Shown one piece after another: positions 1 through 6,300 of a stretch of DNA of 9,230 nt (positions are counted from its first letter, which is position 1; each line of letters starts with the position of its first letter). This stretch comes from Psychrilyobacter sp. (lineage in GTDB: Bacteria; Fusobacteriota; Fusobacteriia; Fusobacteriales; Fusobacteriaceae), in NCBI GenBank assembly GCA_023145315.1, contig JAGLEA010000089.1, positions 1-9,230 of the forward strand, written 5' to 3'. A model generated the notes under the pieces. It worked only from the letters and a program-made list of their open reading frames with translations, did no database searches and had not been told where the DNA came from. Both the position numbers and the translations under genes were made by a program.

Positions 1-530
1 GTATATATTCCTCCACCTACTCTAGCAAATAATGCTATTGATGAGGCTCCCATACCAAATCCTGTGATTATCTCCATATCTGCACCAAAGAATATTGTAA
101 GTGCTGATATACCTATAAGACCTAAACCTACTACTGCTAACCCCATTACTGCTCCACCAGCAAATGCTACATCTAACGCTTTTGCTAATCCGCCATCTCT
201 AGCCGCAATAGCTGTTCTTCCATTTGCTTTAGTCGCTATTCTCATACCGATATTTCCAGCTATACCAGAAGTTATAGCTCCCAATATAAATGTTAAAGCT
301 ACATAAGGATTTAAAAATACTCCTAATAGTATAGCGACACCTAATACGAACCACACTAATACTTTATACTCAGCGTGTAAGAATGCCATAGCACCCTCTC
401 TTATTGCTTCTGTTATCTCTTCTACTTTACTATCGTTGATCTCGTATTTATTCACTTTAGCCGCATAATAAAATGATGCAAATAATGCCAATAGTCCACC
501 AACAATTCCTAACATTAATAAATTTACCAT
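1..530 (-). CDS. hppA: Membrane-bound ion-pumping pyrophosphatase, N-terminal part (gene runs off the left edge)
   Basis: Integral membrane pyrophosphatase (M-PPase). It hydrolyses pyrophosphate to phosphate and uses the energy to pump Na+ and/or H+ out of the cytoplasm. Only the first 176 residues are visible, about a quarter of a usual ~650-700-residue protein. The identity rests on family hallmarks: TSGIAGNIGMRIATKANGRT at 87-106, then a LAKALDVAFAGGAVMG stretch (115-130) and FGMGASSIALFARVGGGIY (158-176). The sequence stops just before the conserved acidic pyrophosphate-binding loop. Membrane segments are expected at about 2-22, 57-73, 77-96 and 121-148. The ATG at 528-530 is preceded by AAGGGGG with a 4-base gap, and the protein then begins with a hydrophobic helix. 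A near-consensus promoter and a leader with an inverted repeat lie upstream. Na+ versus H+ specificity and K+ dependence depend on residues outside the window; Na+ pumping is inferred from the likely lineage. Confidence 0.95.
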   Translation of the reverse strand, partial: MVNLLMLGIVGGLLALFASFYYAAKVNKYEINDSKVEEITEAIREGAMAFLHAEYKVLVWFVLGVAILLGVFLNPYVALTFILGAITSGIAGNIGMRIATKANGRTAIAARDGGLAKALDVAFAGGAVMGLAVVGLGLIGISALTIFFGADMEIITGFGMGASSIALFARVGGGIY

Positions 531-566
531 TTTTCCCCCTTAATATTTTTAGTTTAATCTTAGCTT

Positions 567-588
567 TGTTTAGATCGTGTTCTAAACA
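567..588. repeat. Perfect 8-bp inverted repeat in the hppA leader
   Basis: TGTTTAGA and TCTAAACA form a perfect 8-bp inverted repeat around a 6-base centre (TCGTGT on the + strand). It lies about 20-40 bases downstream of the predicted hppA transcription start and roughly 30 bases before the ribosome site. No T-run follows on the minus strand, so it does not look like a terminator. It could be a repressor operator or an mRNA leader stem-loop. The symmetry is seen directly; the role is inferred. Confidence 0.5.
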
Positions 589-615
589 TCCACAAATATT
601 CTTGTATCTGTTCAA

Positions 616-643
616 AGTATACTTTAAAAAAAAAGAAAGTCAA
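616..643 (-). promoter_or_regulatory. Predicted sigma-70-type promoter of hppA
   Basis: On the minus strand TTGACT (638-643) is followed after 16 bases by TATACT (616-621), with five of six matches in each box. The spacer includes a T-run. The expected start near 609 gives a leader of about 79 bases before the hppA ATG. The promoter lies just downstream of the apbE terminator, so hppA is probably transcribed on its own. Confidence 0.8.
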
Positions 644-655
644 AATTTATTTCAT

Positions 656-696
656 CTAAAAATAAAATAGCAGATATAAAGTTAATTATATCTGCT
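656..696 (-). terminator. Intrinsic terminator of apbE
   Basis: An 11-bp stem pairs 669-679 with 686-696 (AGCAGATATAA with TTATATCTGCT) around a 6-base loop. On the minus strand it is followed by CTATTTTATTTTT, a broken but U-rich tail. It begins a few bases after the apbE stop codon and ends just before the hppA promoter, as expected for a terminator that separates the two genes. Confidence 0.7.
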
Positions 697-700
697 TCTA

Positions 701-1699
701 TTATTTAACCATATATTTTTGAAATCCATTACTGTATATTTCTTTCATGTCTTTATCAATTATCATAACTTCTAAATCATTTGTTTTATTCACATAATCT
801 ATCACATCTTTTATAGGCATTGAAAAAAACGCTGTAGAATACATATCTGTTTCAAATCCATCTTCTCCTATTACCACTACCATTTTTCGATCTCTTATAG
901 GATACCCACTACTTTTATCAAGAAGATGATGATATTTTTTTCCTTCTATTTCTACAAAAGTTTGATAATCTCCAGATACTCCCATTGATTTATCATTTAA
1001 TTTTACTACATGATACAGATCTGTTGGGTTAGCTGGATTTTGTAGCCCTATCTTCCACATTTCATTATTTGGTTTAGTATTAACAGTTTCAATACTTGAT
1101 ATAGCACTTATATATGCACTTTCAACACCATTTTTTTCTAAGATTTCTTTTGCTTTATGAATGGCATACCCCTTTAAAAATGATCCTGTATCTATGGTAT
1201 TTTCAGATGTTTTTAATCTTATCATATTATCTTTAATTTCTATATTGTTAAAATTCACTTTAGATACTGCATCTTCTAACTCCTTCTTAGAAGGTACTTT
1301 TACCTCTTTATCGTCTTCAAAAAATCCCCATAGTTTCATAAGTGGAGTAATTGTTATATCATATTTTCCTCCACTGAGCTCATTTATCTTCTTTACTCCA
1401 TTGATAAGATATAGCCCCTCTTCATCAATTTTTATCCACTCGCCAGGTTTGTTATTAACCTTATAAATAATACTGCCTTCTTTGTGGGTATTATACTTAT
1501 TATCAATTCTATTTAATTCCTCAAAAGCAAGTTCCATAGATTTTTTAGTACCTTTTTCATCAGTAGAATAAGCTACCATATTTATCATAGTTCCAAAAGC
1601 AAATTTACTCTCCACTATTTTTTTAGGCTCCTTTTTACCACATCCAACAAAAATCATAATAATCATTAAAATCGTTATTTTTTTTAATTTACTCTTCAA
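701..1699 (-). CDS. apbE: FAD:protein FMN transferase, ApbE-family lipoprotein
   Basis: ApbE takes FMN from FAD and links it through phosphate to a Ser/Thr of target proteins such as the NqrC/RnfG subunits of Na+ pumps. It acts outside the cytoplasmic membrane. The 332-residue protein has a lipoprotein signal: a Lys-rich start, a hydrophobic stretch at 8-17, and lipobox FVGC with Cys20 as the lipidated residue. Family landmarks are FGTM at 35-38, the DTGSFLKGYA motif at 170-179, YHHLLDKSSGYP at 256-267 and the metal-binding D285-x3-T289 pair (TDMYSTAFF). The usual Gly-Gly-Asn/Asp loop after the KGYA helix is replaced by ISAISSIETVN (197-207), which is atypical. The start is TTG (1697-1699), with AGGAGGAG 6 bases upstream; the next Met codons would cut into the signal peptide. 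No flavinylation target is encoded nearby, so its substrate is unknown. Confidence 0.92.
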   Translation of the reverse strand: MKSKLKKITILMIIMIFVGCGKKEPKKIVESKFAFGTMINMVAYSTDEKGTKKSMELAFEELNRIDNKYNTHKEGSIIYKVNNKPGEWIKIDEEGLYLINGVKKINELSGGKYDITITPLMKLWGFFEDDKEVKVPSKKELEDAVSKVNFNNIEIKDNMIRLKTSENTIDTGSFLKGYAIHKAKEILEKNGVESAYISAISSIETVNTKPNNEMWKIGLQNPANPTDLYHVVKLNDKSMGVSGDYQTFVEIEGKKYHHLLDKSSGYPIRDRKMVVVIGEDGFETDMYSTAFFSMPIKDVIDYVNKTNDLEVMIIDKDMKEIYSNGFQKYMVK

Positions 1700-1705
1700 C
1701 TATAT

Positions 1706-1713
1706 CTCCTCCT
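1706..1713 (-). promoter_or_regulatory. Strong ribosome binding site that fixes the TTG start of apbE
   Basis: AGGAGGAG on the minus strand lies 6 bases before TTG at 1697-1699. There is no ATG or GTG at a comparable distance, and translation from TTG keeps the Lys-rich head of the lipoprotein signal, so the rare start codon is well supported. Confidence 0.8.
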
Positions 1714-1745
1714 AATCTCACTATATTTAAAATTCTATATTTTAG

Positions 1746-1754
1746 ATTATACCA
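1746..1754 (-). promoter_or_regulatory. Extended -10 promoter of apbE
   Basis: The minus strand reads TGGTATAAT, a perfect -10 box (1746-1751) with the TGn extension (1752-1754). No good -35 box is seen 16-18 bases upstream, which extended -10 promoters tolerate. A start near 1739 would leave a leader of about 40 bases. Confidence 0.6.
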
Positions 1755-1769
1755 CGAAAAAGATCATAG

Positions 1770-1775
1770 TATAAA
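1770..1775 (+). promoter_or_regulatory. Possible -10 box for pcp
   Basis: TATAAA lies about 40 bases before the pcp start codon on the + strand. The hexamer 17 bases upstream (TTATAC, 1747-1752) is a poor -35 box, and it overlaps the apbE -10 box on the other strand. If both promoters are real they are divergent and partly overlap, so they may interfere with each other. Confidence 0.3.
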
Positions 1776-1815
1776 TAGAATACTTATGTTAAAGTATAAA
1801 AAAGGGGTGGTCATT

Positions 1816-2457
1816 ATGAAATTACTTATTACAGGATTTGATCCATTTGGAAGCGAAACTATTAACCCTGCTTGGGAAGCAGTTAAATTATTACCTAATA
1901 ATATAGATGGAATAGAAGTTATAAAACTAGAGATTCCTACTGTATTTGGTGATTCTATCGTGAAAGTATTAGAAGATGCTAAAACGCACAATCCTGATAT
2001 TATCATATGTGTAGGACAAGCTGGTGGCAGACCTGATATTTCTATTGAAAGAGTAGCTATCAATCTTGATGATGCAAGAATAAAAGATAATAATGGAAAT
2101 CAACCTATTGACGAAAAAGTTTTTGAAGATGGAGAAAATGCTTACTTTTCTAACTTACCTATAAAAGCTATGGTCGAAGAGATTCGATCTTCTAATATCT
2201 TAGCTTCTGTTTCAAATACTGCTGGTACTTTTGTATGTAACCACATCATGTATGCAGTCTTATACCAAATTCATAAACATAAGATTGCTAAAAAGGGTGG
2301 ATTTATCCATGTGCCATTTATTCCAGAGCAAGTTATCTCAAAAGTAAATACACCTTGTATGGAGCTAACTGATATTGCTAAGGGATTAGAAGCTAGTATT
2401 AGAGCTATTGCTAAAAATGATGAAGATGTTAAAATTTCAGGTGGATTAGAATTTTAA
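1816..2457 (+). CDS. pcp: Pyroglutamyl-peptidase I (pyrrolidone-carboxylate peptidase)
   Basis: A cytoplasmic cysteine peptidase (family C15) that removes N-terminal pyroglutamate from peptides, probably helping peptide use in an amino-acid-fermenting cell. The 213 residues match the usual family length. The N-terminus LLITGFDPFG (3-12) is characteristic. The catalytic triad can be placed at Glu78 (in GGRPDISIERVAIN), Cys141 (GTFVCNHIMY) and His165 (FIHVPFIPEQ). The chosen ATG at 1816 has AAAGGGGTGG at 1801-1810 as ribosome site and begins exactly where the family does; an in-frame ATG 30 bases upstream has no such site. It is transcribed alone: divergent from apbE and convergent with the RNA polymerase operon, ending at a shared terminator. 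There is no sign of a leader peptide or of frame damage. Confidence 0.97.
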   Translation: MKLLITGFDPFGSETINPAWEAVKLLPNNIDGIEVIKLEIPTVFGDSIVKVLEDAKTHNPDIIICVGQAGGRPDISIERVAINLDDARIKDNNGNQPIDEKVFEDGENAYFSNLPIKAMVEEIRSSNILASVSNTAGTFVCNHIMYAVLYQIHKHKIAKKGGFIHVPFIPEQVISKVNTPCMELTDIAKGLEASIRAIAKNDEDVKISGGLEF

Positions 2458-2460
2458 TTC

Positions 2461-2490
2461 AAAAAAAAACTCCTTATTAGGAGTTTTTTT
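2461..2490. terminator. Bidirectional intrinsic terminator between pcp and rpoZ
   Basis: ACTCC and GGAGT (2469-2473 with 2480-2484) form the core stem. One further T-A pair closes a 4-base loop. The stem is flanked by nine A on the left and seven T on the right, so each strand has a stem followed by a T-run. It serves pcp on the + strand and the rpoB-rpoC-gmk-rpoZ unit on the minus strand. The rpoZ stop codon (2489-2491) overlaps its edge. Confidence 0.9.
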
Positions 2491-2698
2491 ATGCTTCTTC
2501 TTCTATTTTTTCTAATTTAAATTTATCTGCTAAAAATTCCTTATTTGCAACTTCTATTACAGTGTCAGTTTTTTTAACTGGAACCATTGGAGCATCTCCA
2601 GCGATTAACTGACCATATCTTTTACCTATTGATATAGCTAATTTATACTTATTAGGTTCTTTTGCTAATAATTCATCATGAGTAACTTTATTTTCCAT
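2489..2698 (-). CDS. rpoZ: DNA-directed RNA polymerase omega subunit
   Basis: A small RNA polymerase subunit that clamps the beta' C-terminal region and helps assemble the core enzyme. At 69 residues it is near the length seen in Firmicutes and shorter than the 91-residue E. coli protein. The family signature is NKYKLAISIGKRYGQLIAG (16-34), equivalent to the NRF-LV--A-RAR core of E. coli omega. A short acidic tail (KIEEEA) ends the protein. The N-terminus, MENKVTHDELL, lacks the Met-Ala-Arg head that contacts ppGpp in E. coli. The ATG (2696-2698) has AGGAGG (2704-2709) 5 bases upstream. It is the last gene of the operon, 24 bases after gmk. Linkage to gmk is common in bacteria; linkage to rpoBC is less so. 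Confidence 0.93.
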   Translation of the reverse strand: MENKVTHDELLAKEPNKYKLAISIGKRYGQLIAGDAPMVPVKKTDTVIEVANKEFLADKFKLEKIEEEA

Positions 2699-2722
2699 AA
2701 TATCCTCCTATTTCAACAATCC

Positions 2723-3286
2723 TTATTGCCAATTACCTTCTTTTTTAATAAGATCTATTAAATCTAAGACAGAGCTATCTACTGTATTATTTACTATTAC
2801 GTGATCGTATCCGTCTTCATATTCCATCTCTTTTAGAGAGTTCTTCAATCTTAATTGAATTACTTCTTCTGTATCTGTTCCTCTTCCTCTTAGTCTCTCT
2901 TCTAATACTTTCTCAGAAGGTGCTTTAAAGAATACTAAACAGGCTTTTTCAAATTTTTCTTTTATTTGAATTCCACCTTGTACATCTATTTCTAATATTA
3001 CATTTTCACCACGATCTAATCTAGATTCTGCTTCTACTCTTAGAGTTCCATAGTAATTTCCATGTACATTAGCGTATTCCAAAAACTCATTATTTTCTAG
3101 TTTTTTTTCAAACTCTTCTACACTCAAGAAATAGTACTCTCTACCGTCTTGCTCTCCTTCTCTTGGAGATCTAGTTGTTGCAGAAGTAGCTAAATTTATA
3201 TCTAGGTCTATTCTAACTTTTTTACATACTGTTGACTTACCAGCACCACTAGGTCCTGATATAACGAATAATCTTCCTCTATTCAT
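2723..3286 (-). CDS. gmk: Guanylate kinase
   Basis: Phosphorylates GMP to GDP with ATP in the cytoplasm, an essential step toward GTP and dGTP. The 187-residue length is typical. The ATP-binding P-loop GPSGAGKST is at 11-19. The GMP-binding segment TTRSPREGEQDGREYYF is at 37-53 (Arg39, Arg42 and Tyr51 are the likely contacts), followed by Glu70 and Tyr79 in EFLEYANVHGNYYGT. EIDVQGG at 99-105 and the lid RLRGRGTDT at 131-139 complete the fold. The ATG at 3284-3286 has AAGGAG at 3298-3303, an 11-base gap that is longer than usual; no closer in-frame start exists. It sits 61 bases after rpoC, and a stem-loop occupies the gap. In some phyla, notably Firmicutes, this enzyme is inhibited by ppGpp; whether that holds here cannot be read from the sequence. 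Confidence 0.97.
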   Translation of the reverse strand: MNRGRLFVISGPSGAGKSTVCKKVRIDLDINLATSATTRSPREGEQDGREYYFLSVEEFEKKLENNEFLEYANVHGNYYGTLRVEAESRLDRGENVILEIDVQGGIQIKEKFEKACLVFFKAPSEKVLEERLRGRGTDTEEVIQLRLKNSLKEMEYEDGYDHVIVNNTVDSSVLDLIDLIKKEGNWQ

Positions 3287-3312
3287 ATCTATACAGACTC
3301 CTTTTTATAGTA

Positions 3313-3338
3313 GAATAGACGACCGTAGCCGTCTATTC
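3313..3338 (-). promoter_or_regulatory. Stem-loop in the rpoC-gmk spacer
   Basis: A 9-bp stem pairs GAATAGACG (3313-3321) with CGTCTATTC (3330-3338) around an 8-base loop. On the transcribed minus strand it is followed by TACTATAAAAAGG and not by a T-run, so it is not a standard terminator for the operon. It sits just after the rpoC stop and about 10 bases before the gmk ribosome site. An RNA processing or stability element, or partial attenuation, would fit; the function is inferred. Confidence 0.5.
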
Positions 3339-3347
3339 CTTTATTTT

Positions 3348-6300
3348 CTACTCTGCTATTGCTTGAGTTTCTTCTATTGTTATTTCTTTTTCAGTTTTCA
3401 CTGCATCTAAATCTTCATAAGCAATAAATCCTGTTCCTGCCGGGATTCTCTTACCTATAATTACATTTTCCTTCAATCCTTCTAAGAAATCTTCTTTTCC
3501 AGCTATTGCTGCGTTAGAAAGTACTTTTGTAGTTTCTTGGAATGATGCTGCTGAGATGAAACTATCAGTATTTACTGCTGCCTTTGTGATACCTTGGATA
3601 ACAGATTTATACTCTATCTCTTTCTTTCCAGCTTTTCTTAATTTTTTATTCTCAAGATCTGCTGTTCTCTTTTCAATTACTTCCTCTTCTAAGAATAAAG
3701 AAGCACCTGCATTTGTGATTATTACTTTTCTAAACATCTGCTTAACAATGATCTCGATATGTTTATCGTTTACCGAAACTCCTTGGTCTCTATATACTTG
3801 TTGTACAGATTCTAGGATAAACTGCTCAGCTTCTACTAATCCGTGAATTTCTAGTACATCATGTGGTGATATTACACCTTCGATTAATTTATCTCCAGCT
3901 TTTATTATCATTCCATCAGTAACGATTAGATGTTCTCCCATTGGAACTAAGTAGTCTTTAGAAATTTCTTGATCTTCCATAGACTTTATAGTTATTATTC
4001 TTTGACCTTTCTTCTTCTTACCAGTAATTTCTACCTTACCATCAATTTGAGTTAAGATTGCTTTACCTTTAGGATTTCTAGCCTCGAATAATTCTTGTAC
4101 TCTTGGAAGACCACCAGTGATATCTTTTGTTCCTGCTGTTTCAGGGATTATTTTTGCTATAACTTGACCTTTTTTAACTTTATTCCCCTCTTGAGTCAAT
4201 AGATATGCTCCATATGGTATTACATATTCAGCTATTTTTTCATCTTTAGAGTTAAATAAAAGTACTCTTGGATTTACATCTCCTGATTCTACTGGTCTTA
4301 TTGCTAAATACTCAGTAACATCATATTTTTCGTCATAAAGTTCCTTTATGAATAGTTCTCTATATTCTACTCTACCAGCTTTTTCAGCTATGATAGGGAT
4401 ATTATATGGGTCAAATTTAGTTAAAATCTTACCAGATTTTACTTTTTGTCCATCTTCTACTTTTAATATTGAACCTGTAGTAACTGTATAGTCATACGAT
4501 CCTACTACAATTTTTGATCCTTGCGATACTACTTGAAGTTCACCTTTTTCATTTTCTAAAGTTCTGATATCTTGGAATTCTACAACTCCACTATTTTCAG
4601 ATTTAATTGTATCTTGCACTTTAGTTGTTGATGCTACTCCACCAGTATGGAAAGTTCTCATTGTAAGTTGTGTTCCTGGTTCTCCGATAGATTGTGCTGC
4701 GATTACTCCTACAGCTTCTCCTAATAGGATATCTCTATGATTAGATAGATCTCTACCATAACACATTCTACAAACACCTTTTTCAAGAGCACATGTAAGT
4801 GGTGATCTCATCTTAACTGATTTCACACCTTTTGCTATAATATCATCTGCTATCACTTCATCCATCATTGTATCTCTAGGATATAGCACTTTTCCATCTA
4901 ATTCTATATCTTGAGCTACTACTCTACCTAAGATTCTTTCATGTAGGTACTCAATAAGTACTCCATCAGAATAAAGGTCTGCTACTTCGATATTTTCATG
5001 TGTCTTACAGTCATCTTGATTTACGATAACTTCATGTGAAATATCAACTAATCTTCTTGTTAAATAACCTGAATCGGCAGTTCTTAGAGCTGTATCTGCT
5101 AGTCCTTTTCTTGCTCCATGTGATGACATGAAGAATTCCATTACTGTTAGACCCTCTCTAAAGTTTGCTTTGATAGGTACTTCTATGATCTTACCCGTTG
5201 TATCAGCCATTAATCCTCTCATGGCAGCTAGTTGTCTCATCTGTGCGATGGAACCTCTGGAACCTGAGTTTGACATCATGTTTACTGGATTAAATTCATC
5301 TAGTCCATCCATCATGGCAGTAGTTACATCTTCTGTAGCTTGTGACCATACTGCAACTGTTCTTCTATATCTTTCTTCGTTTATAATTTCACCTGTTTTA
5401 TATTGCTTATTAATTGTTAATACATCAGCATCTGCTTGTGCTAATATAGCTTTCTTTGTCTCTGGAATCGTCATATCTTCAATACCTACAGTTATTCCTG
5501 CTGTACATGCATAATGGAAACCAAAGTTTTTAATATCATTTACAAGTTTAGAAGTAGTACTAAATCCTAATTTTTTAAAGATATCTGTGATTAATTCTTT
5601 TAGTTGCTTCTTACCAAAAGTAACATTATATCTCTTCACTTCTTTTGGTAACATTGCATTAAACATTAATCTTCCTACAGTTGTATTTACCATTATATTT
5701 TCACCGTCATCGTCTTGCATTCTTACATTAATAAGAGCATGAGTTTCGATGATTTTTGTTTGGTAAGCTGTAATTGCTTGATTTTTGTTTGAGAAGTTCA
5801 TTCCCTCACCTTTTGCACCTGGTTTTTCCTTTGTCATATAGAAACATCCCATTACCATATCTTGTGATGGTACTACAATAGGTTCACCATTTGATAGAGC
5901 AATAATATTATTATTTGCCATCATTAAAGTTTTTGCTTCTGCAATAGATTCAGGCGATAGTACTAAATGTACTGCCATTTGGTCTCCATCAAAGTCAGCA
6001 TTGAAAGCTGCACAAGCTAATGGATGTAATCTTATTGCTTTACCTTCTATTAATACAGGTTGGAAAGCTTGGATAGATAATCTATGTAAAGTTGGGGCTC
6101 TGTTTAATAATACTGGATGATCTGCAATTACATCTTCTATTACATCCCATACAGAATTATCCGCTTCTTCTACTAATTTCTTAGCAGTTTTAATAGTCCC
6201 AGCTATCTCTCTTTTTACTAATTCTCTCATAATAAACGGCTTATATAGTTCTAAAGCCATTTTCTTAGGAATTCCACATTGGTTCATTTCTAATGTTGGA

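Noticed and set aside
64..670. Two open + strand frames opposite the hppA start and its upstream region
   Set aside because: They are complements of the hppA coding sequence and its promoter region, with no ribosome site or family resemblance.
1786..1815. An upstream ATG for pcp adding 10 residues
   Set aside because: No ribosome site precedes it, and the family N-terminus begins at the ATG at 1816, which follows AAAGGGGTGG.
3301..3347. The rpoC-gmk stem-loop as the operon terminator
   Set aside because: On the transcribed strand it is followed by A-rich and not U-rich sequence, and the gmk ribosome site comes immediately after; a T-rich stretch lies only on the + strand side, where no gene ends.
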